From Achromobacter agilis (GTDB lineage: Bacteria; Pseudomonadota; Gammaproteobacteria; Burkholderiales; Burkholderiaceae_B): a DNA stretch of 64,000 bases. Below the pieces are notes generated by a model. It worked only from the letters and a program-made list of their open reading frames with translations. It made no database searches and was not told the DNA's origin. The stretch spans positions 124,001 through 188,000 of the forward strand of contig NZ_UFQB01000006.1 in the NCBI RefSeq assembly GCF_900496965.1, given 5' to 3'. The position numbers were made by a program, and so were the translations under genes. Of the stretch, positions 16,765 through 26,375 are shown piece after piece. The stretch's first letter is position 1, and every line of letters starts with the position of its first letter.

Positions 16765-18057
16765 TTACGGTACCAGCGACAGGCCGATGCGGAACTGCGA
16801 TTCGTTGCGCTGGTTGTAGCCCAGCAGCGTTTCGCCGTAGCCGTTGAAGTACTGCAGGTGCAGGTAGCCGTTCATGTTCAGCCACGTGCGCTGCAGCGGC
16901 CAGGCAAAGTCCAGCTGCGTGGTGCGGCGCTTTTGGTCGCCCTGGCGGTACAGGGCCGAGACAACGGCGCCGTTGTCCTGGGCCCAGCGCAATTGCCAAT
17001 CGACGTGGCCGGCATAGTCGGCGTAGTCGCTGTTCTCGCTCGCTACGCCGAAATAGGTCTTGATCCTGGGCGCGAAGGTAAGCGTGCTGCCGCCGTCGAA
17101 GCGATAGTGGAAGCGGGGTTCGATGTAGCCGTCGTTGAGCGAGCGCGAGTCGGCGCCGTCCTTGCCGTTGGAGTTGTGCTCCACGCCCGTGTTCATGCCG
17201 AACCGCCAATTCTGGCTGGCGGAAGACCACATATTGTCGGACAGCCAGAAGGCGCTGGGGTTGAACGTGGTGTCGATGAAGGGCATGGAGTCGCCCTGCA
17301 GGTCCCACAGCGAGGTCTGGGTATAGGCCAGATAGAAATTCTCGTCCCAGGTTGCCGGCCGCCCGCCCGCGGGGCTGAAGAGGCGGTACTTGGCGCTGAT
17401 CTGGAACCGGGCGGTGGTCTGCCCGCGGGTGCCGATGTCGAAATACACCGGCTTGTATTCAGAAATGGAACTGCGGAAGCGGTCGAATGCCGTCTGTTGC
17501 TGCACGGTGGGCACCGCGCTGGCATCGGGCGACGGGCCGCCTTCCGGGGATGCACCGACCGCCGTGACCGCGGCCACTGGCACGGGTTGGCCGCTGCTCG
17601 CATCCACCACGGGGCCCTGAGCGGGCGTGCTGGCCAGCGTGCCGCTATCGCGGCCGGTGGCGTCCAGCGCCATCATTGCGGGCTGGCCTTCGATGGACAC
17701 GGCCTGCAGGCCGTGTGCCGTGGCAGGCACGACGGCCGTCCACGCCATGCGCGCGAAGCTGTTGACCGGCACGCTGAAGCTCGCCGTGCCACCGCGCAGC
17801 CTGGCCAGACTGCGCACGATCTGGCCATCCTGGCCGCGCCATTGCAGCACCAGTTCGGGGGGCGCTTCCCACGTGACGCGGGCGGTGTCTTCGTTGAAGT
17901 ACACCGCCTCGATGGTGACGGTTTCACCGGGGGCGGCCGAAGGGCGGTCCAGCCGGTACGACACGCCCGCGGCGGCGGTGCCCGCGACGCCCATGGCGAG
18001 GGCGGCGGCCAAGGCACGCAAGGACAGGGCGGGTCGGGCGGGACGGCTTATTTGCAT
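16765..18057 (-). CDS. pldA: Outer-membrane phospholipase A (OMPLA)
   Basis: A 430-residue outer-membrane protein. Residues 1-30 are a signal peptide (ALSLRALAAALAMGVAGTAA). An extra domain of about 190 residues, rich in Ser/Ala/Pro near its end, precedes the barrel. The barrel (about 200-430) carries YKPVYFDIG and the catalytic strand EHNSNGKDGADSRSLN, equivalent to the His-Ser-Asn site of E. coli PldA. It hydrolyses phospholipids that leak into the outer leaflet. Start uncertain: ATG at 18057 gives the better signal peptide; one at 18096 is also in frame. The final residue pattern GLSLVP suits a barrel end. Confidence 0.87.
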   Translation of the reverse strand: MQISRPARPALSLRALAAALAMGVAGTAAAGVSYRLDRPSAAPGETVTIEAVYFNEDTARVTWEAPPELVLQWRGQDGQIVRSLARLRGGTASFSVPVNSFARMAWTAVVPATAHGLQAVSIEGQPAMMALDATGRDSGTLASTPAQGPVVDASSGQPVPVAAVTAVGASPEGGPSPDASAVPTVQQQTAFDRFRSSISEYKPVYFDIGTRGQTTARFQISAKYRLFSPAGGRPATWDENFYLAYTQTSLWDLQGDSMPFIDTTFNPSAFWLSDNMWSSASQNWRFGMNTGVEHNSNGKDGADSRSLNDGYIEPRFHYRFDGGSTLTFAPRIKTYFGVASENSDYADYAGHVDWQLRWAQDNGAVVSALYRQGDQKRRTTQLDFAWPLQRTWLNMNGYLHLQYFNGYGETLLGYNQRNESQFRIGLSLVP

Positions 18058-18146
18058 TGGGACATAAACTGGTTTTGTGACGAGGAAATGTAGCATCGAC
18101 CCCGGCAACAGTTTGTAAGGCTGGCTAATCGTATGTAGAAAGCGTA

Positions 18147-18180
18147 AGCCCCCGCGCATTGGCGGCAATGCGCGGGGGCT
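18147..18180 (-). terminator. Strong hairpin terminator after the ALDH gene
   Basis: AGCCCCCGCGCATT and AATGCGCGGGGGCT form a perfect 14-bp stem around a 6-base loop. It lies 26 bases beyond the stop of the aldehyde dehydrogenase gene on the minus strand and upstream of the phospholipase gene, separating the two. Confidence 0.75.
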
Positions 18181-18205
18181 TGTGTGTTAAGGGCCTTGCG
18201 GCGCG

Positions 18206-19708
18206 TTATTCGCCGAACTTGATGCCCTGCGCCAGGGGCAGGTGGCGCGAATAGTTGATCGTGTTGGTGGCGCGGCGCATATAGTTGCGCCACGCGTCCG
18301 ACCCCGACTCGCGGCCGCCGCCGGTTTCCTTTTCGCCGCCGAACGCGCCGCCGATCTCGGCGCCCGAGGTGCCGATGTTCACGTTGGCGATACCGCAATC
18401 CGAACCCGCGGCCGACAGGAAGGTCTCGGCTTCGCGCAGGTCATTGGTGAAGATGGCCGACGACAGGCCTTGCGGCACGCCGTTCTGCATGGCCAGCGCC
18501 TGGGCGAAGTCGGTATAGCGCATCACGTACAGGATGGGCGCGAAGGTTTCGTGGCACACCACGTCCGTCTGGCCGGGCATCTCGGCGATGGCGGGGCGCA
18601 CATACCAGGCGTTGGGGTATTCGTCGGCCAGCACGCGTTCGCCGCCGGTCACCTTGCCGCCTTGTTCGCGCGCCGCGTTGAGCGCGGCCTGCATCGCGTC
18701 GAACGATGTGCGGTCGATCAGCGGGCCGACCAGCTTGGTGCCGTCCAGAGGATTGCCGATGGGCGCGCTGGCGTAGGCCTTGTGCAGGCGCTGCACCAAA
18801 TCGTCGGCCACGCTTTCGTGCACGATCAGGCGGCGCGTGGAGGTGCAGCGCTGGCCGGCCGTGCCGATGGCGCCGAAGACGATGCCGCGGGCGGCCATGT
18901 CCAGATCGGCCGTCGGGCCGACGATGATGGCGTTGTTGCCGCCCAGTTCGAGCAGCACGCGGCCGAAGCGCTGGGCTACGCGCGGGCCCACCTGGCGGCC
19001 CATGCGGGTCGAACCCGTGGCGGACACCAGCGCCACGGCGTGCGAATCCACCAGCGCCTCGCCGATGTCGCGGCCGCCGATCAGCACTTCGGACAGGCCG
19101 GCGGGCGCGTCGCCGAAGCGTTGCGCGGCCTGGGTGAAGAGGGCCTGGCATGCCAGCGCGGTCAGCGGTGTTTTTTCGGACGGCTTCCATACCACGGCAT
19201 TGCCGCAGACCAGCGCCAGCGCGGTGTTCCAGGACCACACGGCAACGGGGAAGTTGAATGCGCTGATCACGCCGACCACGCCCAGCGGATGCCAGGTTTC
19301 CATCATGCGGTGGCCGGGGCGTTCGGAGGCGATCGTCAGGCCATACAGCTGGCGCGACAGGCCCACGGCGAAGTCGCAAATGTCGATCATTTCCTGCACT
19401 TCGCCTTCGCCTTCCGCGACGATCTTGCCGGCTTCCAGGCTGACCAGGCGGCCCAGCTCGCGCTTGTGCTGGCGCAGGATTTCCCCGAACAGGCGCACCA
19501 GTTCGCCGCGGCGCGGCGCGGGGACATCGCGCCATGCCAGGCTGGCCTGGCGTGCGCGCGTGATGGCCGAATGGGCCTGCGCGACCGTGTGTTCGTGGAC
19601 CTGGGCCAGTTCGGCGCCGTCGATCGGGCTGCGTGCGCTCAACGTTCCGCCGGTCAGCGAGTCCGGGTTCAGCCCGAGCGCGCGCAAAATGTCTTGGGGA
19701 GTATCCAT
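18206..19708 (-). CDS. amaB: ALDH7-type aldehyde dehydrogenase, likely aminoadipate-semialdehyde dehydrogenase
   Basis: A 500-residue NAD(P)-dependent aldehyde dehydrogenase of the antiquitin/AmaB type. Cofactor and active-site motifs are in place: ISAFNFPVAVWSWN, VLLELGGNNAIIVG with the base Glu, and GTAGQRCTSTRRL with the nucleophilic Cys. AmaB oxidises L-2-aminoadipate 6-semialdehyde to L-2-aminoadipate in lysine/pipecolate breakdown. The gene is divergent from an amino-acid ABC importer and an AmaA-like oxidase, which supports this role. Start at 19708 has AAGGAACCGGC before it. The strand-specific terminator at 18147 follows. Confidence 0.85.
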   Translation of the reverse strand: MDTPQDILRALGLNPDSLTGGTLSARSPIDGAELAQVHEHTVAQAHSAITRARQASLAWRDVPAPRRGELVRLFGEILRQHKRELGRLVSLEAGKIVAEGEGEVQEMIDICDFAVGLSRQLYGLTIASERPGHRMMETWHPLGVVGVISAFNFPVAVWSWNTALALVCGNAVVWKPSEKTPLTALACQALFTQAAQRFGDAPAGLSEVLIGGRDIGEALVDSHAVALVSATGSTRMGRQVGPRVAQRFGRVLLELGGNNAIIVGPTADLDMAARGIVFGAIGTAGQRCTSTRRLIVHESVADDLVQRLHKAYASAPIGNPLDGTKLVGPLIDRTSFDAMQAALNAAREQGGKVTGGERVLADEYPNAWYVRPAIAEMPGQTDVVCHETFAPILYVMRYTDFAQALAMQNGVPQGLSSAIFTNDLREAETFLSAAGSDCGIANVNIGTSGAEIGGAFGGEKETGGGRESGSDAWRNYMRRATNTINYSRHLPLAQGIKFGE

Positions 19709-19856
19709 GCCGGTTCCTTCGTTTAGGGGTGAACGGGCCCTAAGGGTTATGCCTAAGTGGCGATTCCGAGAAAAAAATTTACTATACGAAACTCCAGCCT
19801 GAAATGCGAAACCTTTTTGATCGCCCCTCCGGCGCGTGACTGAATGCGCGGAGGCA

Positions 19857-19870
19857 GCCTGGCGCCAGGC
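19857..19870. promoter_or_regulatory. 14-bp perfect palindrome in divergent promoter, candidate operator
   Basis: GCCTGGCGCCAGGC is a perfect palindrome between the divergent ALDH gene (start 19708) and ABC operon (start 19914). A half-match GCCAGGCGCC follows at 19881-19890. It could be the binding site of the XRE-cupin regulator encoded at the end of the ABC operon; this is inference. Confidence 0.4.
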
Positions 19871-19913
19871 ACGCACCGACGCCAGGCGCCCACACTATTC
19901 ACAGGGTGAACCC

Positions 19914-20663
19914 GTGGCGGAACCGTTGTTGGTTGTCCAGGCAGTCACCAAGACCTATCAGCGCGACGGTCAGGCTCCGCATCGGGCATTGGACGGCATC
20001 GATTGCCAGCTCGGCCGGGGCGAAGTCATGGTGGTGGTCGGGCCGTCCGGCTCCGGCAAGAGCACCTTGCTGCGCACCCTGAACGGGCTGGAAAGCATCG
20101 ACAGCGGGGCCATCCGCGTGGACGGCGTGTCGCTCACCGATCCGGCCACCGACGTCAATCGCTGGCGCACCGAGGTCGGCATGGTGTTCCAGCATTTCAA
20201 CCTGTTCCAACACCGTACTGCGCTGGACAACGTCGCGCTACCCCAGCGCGTGGTGCGCGGGCGCGGCCGCGCCGAGGCCGAGCGCTACGCCCGCGATCTG
20301 CTGGGCCGCGTCGGCATGGCCGAGTACGGCGACCGCTATCCCAGCCAATTGTCCGGCGGTCAGCAGCAGCGCGTGGCGATCGCCCGCGCGCTGGCCATGG
20401 ACCCCAAACTGATGTTGTTCGACGAGGCGACCTCGGCGCTCGACCCCGAGACCGTGGGCGGCATCCTCGAGCTGATGCGCAACCTGGCGCGCGACGGGAT
20501 GACCATGGCCGTGGTGACCCACGAAATGGGATTCGCCCGCGACGTGGCCGACCGAGCCCTGTTCATGGATGCGGGCCGCATCGTTGAAATGGGCACGCCC
20601 GAAGACGTTTTCCGCCACCCCAAGGAAGCGCGCACGCGCGCCTTCCTGGAGAAGATTCTGTAG
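19914..20663 (+). CDS. Polar amino-acid ABC importer, ATP-binding subunit
   Basis: A 249-residue ATPase of the GlnQ/HisP class. Walker [10 protein letters not shown], signature LSGGQQQR and Walker [14 protein letters not shown] are intact. It energises uptake through the two permeases encoded downstream. I place the start at the GTG 19914, which follows CAGGGTGAACCC; a longer reading to 19836 lacks support. First gene of the unit with receptor, two permeases, FAD oxidase and XRE-cupin regulator. Confidence 0.92.
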   Translation: MAEPLLVVQAVTKTYQRDGQAPHRALDGIDCQLGRGEVMVVVGPSGSGKSTLLRTLNGLESIDSGAIRVDGVSLTDPATDVNRWRTEVGMVFQHFNLFQHRTALDNVALPQRVVRGRGRAEAERYARDLLGRVGMAEYGDRYPSQLSGGQQQRVAIARALAMDPKLMLFDEATSALDPETVGGILELMRNLARDGMTMAVVTHEMGFARDVADRALFMDAGRIVEMGTPEDVFRHPKEARTRAFLEKIL

Positions 20664-20812
20664 TCCCAGCAGCAAAGAAGCAACGAAGCGGGCCGTCCGC
20701 GCATGGCGCGGCGCCCCGGGGGTAACCAGGCCGGTCCGGCTGATCCGGGCGCTGCCGGCGCGATGTGCTTTGCCCGGAATGAGATGGGTCCATTCACCAC
20801 AAGGGGTTAGAC

Positions 20813-21604
20813 ATGCTGAAAATCAAACAATGGCTGGGCGTGGCCGGCTTCGCCCTGGCTGCCGCCGCGGTTGCCGCGCCGGCGCAGGCCGACGAACTGG
20901 CGGACATCCTCAAGCGCGGCGAGCTCCGGGTCGCCGTGCAGACCTCCGGGCCGCTGATGAGCTTCATGGACAAGACCGGCAAGCGCACCGGCCTGGCCGT
21001 GGAGGTGGCCAAGCGCATGGCCGACGACCTGGGCGTGAAGCTGGTGCTGCAGGACTATGAATGGAAAGGCCTGATTCCGGCGCTGCTGTCCGGCAAGGCC
21101 GACATGGTGGCCGCCGACATGACGCCCACGCCGCAACGCGCGGCCCAGGTGTTGTTTTCGGCCCCGATGTTCTATGCCGACACCGTGGCCGTCGTGCCCA
21201 AGGATTCTCCCTACAAGGCCTACGCCGAACTCGACAAGGAAGGCGTGACGGTGGGGGTGCTGGGGGCCAGCACCTATGCCGAAGTGGGCAAGAAAATGCT
21301 GCCCAAGGCCGCCATGAAAGAGTTCTCGGGCGGCAGCGCGCCGGTGGGGCAGGCCCTGTCCAGCGGCCGGCTGGATGCCGGCATTATGTCGCTGTCCACC
21401 GCCAACCAGTTCCTGGTCGACTTCGGCAACCTGCGGGTGCTGGACGGCATCATGGTGCGTGAACCCCTGGCCTTCGCCGTCGGTCCCAACGCTTTCCGCC
21501 TGAAGTTCTGGCTGGACAACTGGCAGACGCTGAAGACCGCCGACAACACGCTGCCCGAACAGGTGAAGTACTGGTACTCCACCGACTGGAAGAAAGACCA
21601 CTGA
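20813..21604 (+). CDS. Amino-acid ABC importer, periplasmic binding protein
   Basis: A 263-residue family 3 solute-binding protein. Residues 1-26 form a signal peptide (GFALAAAAVAAPAQA). The mature part has GELRVAVQTSGPLMSF, MTPTPQRAAQVLFSAPMFY and GILGAS-like hinge VTVGVLGASTYAEVG, typical for polar amino-acid receptors. Context suggests lysine, pipecolate or a similar cyclic amino acid as ligand (inference). CAAGGGGTTAGAC lies before the ATG. A 149-base gap separates it from the ATPase gene. Confidence 0.92.
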   Translation: MLKIKQWLGVAGFALAAAAVAAPAQADELADILKRGELRVAVQTSGPLMSFMDKTGKRTGLAVEVAKRMADDLGVKLVLQDYEWKGLIPALLSGKADMVAADMTPTPQRAAQVLFSAPMFYADTVAVVPKDSPYKAYAELDKEGVTVGVLGASTYAEVGKKMLPKAAMKEFSGGSAPVGQALSSGRLDAGIMSLSTANQFLVDFGNLRVLDGIMVREPLAFAVGPNAFRLKFWLDNWQTLKTADNTLPEQVKYWYSTDWKKDH

Positions 21605-21608
21605 GCCC

Positions 21609-22301
21609 ATGGACTGGCTGATCGATTTCTATAACTGGCGCATCGTCAGCCAGTACGCGGGCCAGTTTGCCACGGGGCTGGGCAACACCCTCATCGCCGC
21701 GGGCGCAAGCCTGGTGTTGTCGGTGTTGGCGGGCATCCCGATCGCGCTTGCGCATATGTCGCCACGGGGCGCCGTCTGGCGGCCCGTGGCGGCCTATGTG
21801 CAGTTCATCCGGTCCACGCCCCTGCTGGTGCAGATCTACCTGGTTTACTACGCGGTGCCCATGCTGGTCCCGGGAGCCAAAGGCTGGAGCGAGATGCTGC
21901 TGGGCATCATCGCGATGACCCTGCATCACGCCGCCTACATGAGCGAGATCATCCGCGTGGGGATCGAATCCGTGCCGCGAGGCCAGATCGAAGGCGCGAA
22001 GGCCTGCGGCATGAACTACCGCCAGCGCTTGCGCTATGTCGTGCTGCCTCAGGCTTTCGCCAACACGCTGCCGCCGCTGCTGGGCCAGACGGCCGTGCTG
22101 ATCAAGGACACCTCCCTGCTGTCGCTGATCACCGTCTTCGAACTGGTCGCCGCCGGGGTGCAGATGAATAGCGACCGCATCGTGCCGAACGAGAGCTTCC
22201 TGACCATCGCCGCGGGGTATCTGCTGATCTACGGTTGCATGCTGCTGCTGTCGCGGGGCGTGAGCCACTGGCTGGCGGGTCCCGCCTGGAATGCGAGGTA
22301 A
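21609..22301 (+). CDS. Amino-acid ABC importer, permease subunit 1
   Basis: A 230-residue inner-membrane permease of the HisM/GlnP group with about five membrane spans. The EAA-type cytoplasmic loop that docks the ATPase reads PRGQIEGAKACGMNYRQRL at about residues 120-138. QFIRSTPLLVQIYLVYY is the conserved early signature. Starts 4 bases after the receptor stop. Confidence 0.92.
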   Translation: MDWLIDFYNWRIVSQYAGQFATGLGNTLIAAGASLVLSVLAGIPIALAHMSPRGAVWRPVAAYVQFIRSTPLLVQIYLVYYAVPMLVPGAKGWSEMLLGIIAMTLHHAAYMSEIIRVGIESVPRGQIEGAKACGMNYRQRLRYVVLPQAFANTLPPLLGQTAVLIKDTSLLSLITVFELVAAGVQMNSDRIVPNESFLTIAAGYLLIYGCMLLLSRGVSHWLAGPAWNAR

Positions 22302-22303
22302 GC

Positions 22304-22993
22304 ATGCTGGATTCCTATCTTTCCACCGCCGGCGTCGTCCTGCCCTTTCTGCTGAAGGGCTTCTGGGAAACCCTGAAGATCTCCTTCGCCGCGATCATCG
22401 CCGGGTCCCTGCTGGGCTTCGTCATCGGCGTGATCCGCAGCTACCGCATCCGCGGCGTGCACCAATTGCTCGGGCTGTACATCCACATCCTGCGCGGCAC
22501 GCCGTTCCTGGTGCAGCTCTATATCTTTTATTTCGTGCTGCCCAGTTCCGGGCTCGAGATGTTGCATTGGGATTCCGGCACGGCGGCCTTCGTGTCGCTG
22601 TCGGTGTACACGTCCTGCTATGTGGCCGAGATCGTGATGGGCGCCATCCAGGCGGTGCCGCGCGGCCAGACCGAGGGCGCCATGACGCTCGGCCTGAAGC
22701 CGTTGCAGACGCTGTGGCTGGTCATCCTGCCGCAGGCCATGCGCCTGATCGTGCAGCCCATGAGCGGCGTCTACGTCATGCTGATCAAGAGCACCGCCAT
22801 CCTGTCGGTGGTCGGCATCACGGAACTGACGCGGCAGGGCGAGGTGTTCATCATTACCTTCCCGGCCAAGTCGCTGTTCATCTACGGCATGATCGCCGCC
22901 ATCTATTTCATCTACTGCTACCCGCTGCTGCGCCTGGCCAACTGGCTTGAAAAGCGGCTGACCGGCGGCCTGCAGGGCGCAGGCCTGCACTGA
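22304..22993 (+). CDS. Amino-acid ABC importer, permease subunit 2
   Basis: A 229-residue partner of the preceding permease. HILRGTPFLVQLYIFYF and the EAA loop PRGQTEGAMTLGLKPLQTL match the HisQ/HisM family. The ATG at 22304 lies 2 bases after the stop of permease 1, indicating coupling; an earlier in-frame ATG at 22235 would overlap that gene by 67 bases and is unlikely. The two different permeases should form a heterodimer. Confidence 0.92.
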   Translation: MLDSYLSTAGVVLPFLLKGFWETLKISFAAIIAGSLLGFVIGVIRSYRIRGVHQLLGLYIHILRGTPFLVQLYIFYFVLPSSGLEMLHWDSGTAAFVSLSVYTSCYVAEIVMGAIQAVPRGQTEGAMTLGLKPLQTLWLVILPQAMRLIVQPMSGVYVMLIKSTAILSVVGITELTRQGEVFIITFPAKSLFIYGMIAAIYFIYCYPLLRLANWLEKRLTGGLQGAGLH

Positions 22994-23004
22994 CACGGAG
23001 CATC

Positions 23005-24297
23005 ATGGCATCCGAGTACATCGATACCTACTACCGGCGCACGCTGGCCGACGCTGCCACCTACTATCCGCCGCTGGCGGGCTCGGACAGCGCCGACGTT
23101 TGCGTGGTGGGGGCAGGGCTGGCCGGCCTGTCGACCGCGCTGGAGCTGGCCCGGCGCGGCCGCGGAGTGACTTTGCTGGAAGGGCGGCGTATCGCCTGGG
23201 GGGCGTCGGGCCGCAACGGCGGCTCCGTGTCTCCGGCCTTCTCGGCCGGCGCGGACGCCATCCGCCGGCACGTAGACGAAGACCACTACCGCCAGCTTTA
23301 CCGGCTTTCCATGGAAGGGGTGGAGATCATCCGCGCCAATATCCGCGACCTGGCGATCGAAGACGCGCGCAAGGTGGACGGACGCCTGCGCGTGGTGCGC
23401 TACGAAGCGACCGACGCTCTGCGGCAATGGTGCGATGACCAGCAGCGAGACTTCGGCCGCAACGTGCGCTTCCTGACTCGCAACGAGGTCCGCGAGCGCT
23501 TGCTGTCCGACGTCTACTTCCAGGGCGTCGAAGACCCCACGTCCTTTCATTTCCATCCTCTGAACTACGCTCGCGCGCTGGCGCGGGAATGCGTGCGGCT
23601 GGGCGTGCGGATCCACGAAGATTCTGCCGTGACGCATGCCGAACTCAATGGCGCGGTCAAGCGCCTGAAGACGGAACAAGGCCAGATCGACGCGCGGGCC
23701 GTGGTGCTGGCCACCGGCGGCTATACGGACGGCGTGGTGCCGGCGTTGCGCCGGGCGATGCTGCCGATCGCCACCTACATCATGCTGACCGAACCGTTGG
23801 GCGACCGGGTGCTGGAGGCTATCCGCAGCACGGCCGCTATCGGCGACGACCGCCGCGCCGGCAACTACTACCGGGTGCTCGATGGCGGCCGCATCGGCTG
23901 GGGCAGTAGAATCACCACCCGTGTCGATGACCCGCCCGATCTGGCCGAGTCGCTGCGCCGCGAACTGCTCAGCGTGTATCCCCAATTGCAGGGGCTGCGC
24001 GTCGAGGCGGCGTGGTCGGGGCGCATGGCCTACGCGCGGCACCTGATGCCGCAGATCGGCCGGCTGGCGCCCGACGTCTGGTATTGCACGGCGTTCGGCG
24101 GGCATGGCATGAACACCACCTCGATCGGCGGCCGTGTCGTCGCCGAGGGGATCACGGGCGATACCCAGCGCTACAAGCTATTCGCACCCTTCGGGCTTGC
24201 CTGGAACGGCGGCGGCTTCGGCACGGCGGCGGTTCAACTTACTTATTGGTCTTACCAGGCGCGCGACTGGTGGCGGGAGCGGCGGTCGCGGGCATGA
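23005..24297 (+). CDS. amaA: FAD-dependent amine oxidase, likely L-pipecolate oxidase (AmaA-like)
   Basis: A 430-residue DAO-family flavoenzyme. The dinucleotide motif VCVVGAGLAGLSTALELARR is at about residues 32-51 and the second flavin contact GASGRNGGSVSPAF follows. The C terminus has AFGGHGMNTTSIGGRVVAE. In Pseudomonas, AmaA oxidises L-pipecolate to piperideine-6-carboxylate, which opens to the substrate of AmaB; both an AmaA-like and an AmaB-like gene are here with an amino-acid importer. A gamma-glutamylputrescine oxidase (PuuB-like) role is the main alternative. CACGGAGCATC precedes the ATG. Confidence 0.72.
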   Translation: MASEYIDTYYRRTLADAATYYPPLAGSDSADVCVVGAGLAGLSTALELARRGRGVTLLEGRRIAWGASGRNGGSVSPAFSAGADAIRRHVDEDHYRQLYRLSMEGVEIIRANIRDLAIEDARKVDGRLRVVRYEATDALRQWCDDQQRDFGRNVRFLTRNEVRERLLSDVYFQGVEDPTSFHFHPLNYARALARECVRLGVRIHEDSAVTHAELNGAVKRLKTEQGQIDARAVVLATGGYTDGVVPALRRAMLPIATYIMLTEPLGDRVLEAIRSTAAIGDDRRAGNYYRVLDGGRIGWGSRITTRVDDPPDLAESLRRELLSVYPQLQGLRVEAAWSGRMAYARHLMPQIGRLAPDVWYCTAFGGHGMNTTSIGGRVVAEGITGDTQRYKLFAPFGLAWNGGGFGTAAVQLTYWSYQARDWWRERRSRA

Positions 24298-24309
24298 CAG
24301 GGTGTACAG

Positions 24310-24894
24310 ATGGAAGGCAACAAACAGAGCGTGTTGGCACAACGGCTGAGAGCCCTGCGCCAGGCGCGGACCTGGACCCTGAAGCAGGCGGCCGCGGCCA
24401 CCGGCGTGTCCGCGTCCACGTTGTCCAAGATCGAAAACGGATTGCTGTCACCCACCTATGACAACCTGATCAAGATCGCCGCGGGCCTGGAACTGGACGT
24501 GGCCGAGCTGTTCTCGGCGCCGGATGCCCACATGGGCACCGGCCGCCGCAGCCTGAGCCGCCAGGGGGAAGGGCGCCAGTACGAAACGCCGTACTACGAC
24601 CATCGCCTGCTGTGCACCGCGCTGTCCCACAAGCGCATGATGCCGTTCCACACCCGCGTGAAGGCGCGGGCCTTCGAAGAGTTCCACGACTGGAGCCGCC
24701 ATCGCGGAGAGGAGTTCGTCTATGTCCTGGAAGGCGAAGTCGAGCTTTACACAGAGTTCTACGAACCCGCCCGCCTGAAGGCCGGGGAAAGCTTCTACAT
24801 CGACAGCCGCATGGGCCACCGCGTGATCAGCCTGAGCCAGGAAGACGCGGTGGTGCTGTGGGTGTCCACGCACGCGGATATCGGCGAAGAATAG
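24310..24894 (+). CDS. XRE-family regulator with C-terminal cupin
   Basis: A 194-residue regulator: XRE helix-turn-helix at residues 12-66 (WTLKQAAAATGVSASTLSKI) and cupin barrel at about 110-190 (HRGEEFVYVLEGEVELYTE, then SFYIDSRMGHRVIS). It starts 12 bases after the oxidase gene, so it is probably the last gene of the importer-oxidase operon and a sensor for its substrate. The palindrome at 19857 is a candidate binding site. Confidence 0.88.
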   Translation: MEGNKQSVLAQRLRALRQARTWTLKQAAAATGVSASTLSKIENGLLSPTYDNLIKIAAGLELDVAELFSAPDAHMGTGRRSLSRQGEGRQYETPYYDHRLLCTALSHKRMMPFHTRVKARAFEEFHDWSRHRGEEFVYVLEGEVELYTEFYEPARLKAGESFYIDSRMGHRVISLSQEDAVVLWVSTHADIGEE

Positions 24895-24999
24895 GGGCCT
24901 GGCCCACGCCGATAGCCTGAATGCGGGCCGGCCGCCCAAGTCGTCCGCAACAAGGTAAAATGCGGCGCCCGGATCGATTCCGGGCCGTCACCACACCGC

Positions 25000-25076
25000 G
25001 CGGCAGTAGCTCAGCTGGATAGAGCACGGGCCTTCTAAGCCTGAGGTCGGGGGTTCGAGCCCCTCCTGCCGCGCCA
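25000..25076 (+). tRNA. tRNA-Arg (anticodon UCU)
   Basis: A 77-base tRNA with encoded CCA. Acceptor stem GCGGCAG (25000-25006) pairs with CTGCCGC (25066-25072), discriminator G, then CCA at 25074-25076. Anticodon loop CTTCTAA gives TCT at 25034-25036. The T arm has GGTTCGAGCC. A broken transporter gene lies right behind it, so the locus may have been an integration site. Confidence 0.95.
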
Positions 25077-25215
25077 GGATTACCCGTTAAATCAATAATT
25101 TACGAGCGGTTGGAATTCGCTGGCACGGCCGGCGTCAGAACGAAATAGCCGACGTTGGCGTTTCTCCAGACTGTTTTCAATCGGTTTGATGATAGTAATC
25201 ACCCCTGCAGCCAAG

Positions 25216-26375
25216 TTATCGGTCCTTGCTTGGTATCGGCGGCGTGAGCACAGACGCGGTATCGGTATTCGTGGAAAAGGTCAGAAACGCCAGGTGGGCT
25301 TCGAACCGTTCCAACACGTCGTCGATCAATTGTTGTCTCGTGAGGCCCATCAAGTCATAGCCACCCGAGCCGGTCTGTGTGAACACTTCGAGCCGGTAAT
25401 AGACGTCGACCTCACGCGACATCCTGCCCTGAACATGGGTATTGGCGCCTCGACTATCGCCACGTGATAGTGAAAGGCGCGAAAACTGTCCATCGATACT
25501 CGTAATAGCGGCTCCTTGATTCCACGCTCGTCAATGATGGTTTCTCTAGCGACTTCGTAGCCCTGATTGCGGAATTCGGCCGCGATATCGTCAAGCGCTG
25601 GACGCACCGTTTGTTCCAGGAACTGCGTGGTCTGCCGCAGGGATGGAAAGGTGTGCAGCTGCTCAAGACGCTGTTTCCATGATCGCTCGGGCAGGTGGCC
25701 GCCGATCGGGGCCATTGAAGGCTTGCGCAGTACCTGGCCCTCACGCTCGGCCCGCTCCATTCGCAGCACTTTGTAGAAAGACGCCATTATCGAGTAAGCA
25801 ATGATCGTCACTGGCAATGCGAAGATGAGCGTCGATTCCATCGTCGTCACGCCACCGGCCAGCAGCATTGCGATGGTAAGTACGGCAGTCAGTACCGCCC
25901 AGAAGATACGCAGCCATTTCGGCCCGTCGTGTGACGGATCTGGAATCGATGCCGAAAAGTTCGACATCACCATGGCGCCTGAGTTCGCGCTGGTGAGGTA
26001 GAACAGCAGTCCGGAGAACGTCGCCAGCCCTATCAGGAACATGGCGCCAGGAAACATGGCCAGCAGCGCGTACCAGCCTTCTTCCGGACTTTGAATGGCG
26101 AGCTCGGCGAATGCCGTTTCACCTTGCAGCACATGATAGAGGGCGGAATTTCCGAACAGCGAAACGATGAGGAAATCGCACAGCACCGGCGCTGTGATCG
26201 CCGCGATGACGAATTCGCGCAGCGTTCTGCCGCGCGAAATGCGTGCCAGGAATACGCCGACGAACGGCCCCCATGCGAGCCAGAATGCCCAAAAGAACAG
26301 CGTCCATCTGCCCATCCATTCAGGTCCGTCTGGCTCATAGGCAAAGGTCTGCAGCGTGCGCGCGGGTTGATGGTG
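25216..26375 (-). pseudogene. BCCT (choline/betaine) transporter remnant
   Basis: Only the C-terminal half of a BetT-like transporter remains. AYEPDGPEWMGRWTLFFWAF and GPFVGVFLARISRGRTLREF are the BCCT signature around membrane segment 8, followed by four more spans and a cytoplasmic tail. The first 300 or so residues are missing upstream of about 26375. Near 25430 the frame is broken: after HYHVAIVEAPIPMF the tail resumes in another frame as DVYYRLEVFTQTGSGGYDLMG and ends at 25216. Such C-terminal tails occur in osmoregulated choline carriers. Unlikely to be functional. Confidence 0.75.

Noticed and set aside
24967..24985. GCCCGG-N7-CCGGGC hairpin between the XRE-cupin gene and tRNA-Arg
   Set aside because: Only 6 bp, no T-run, and 73 bases behind the gene; too weak to call a terminator.
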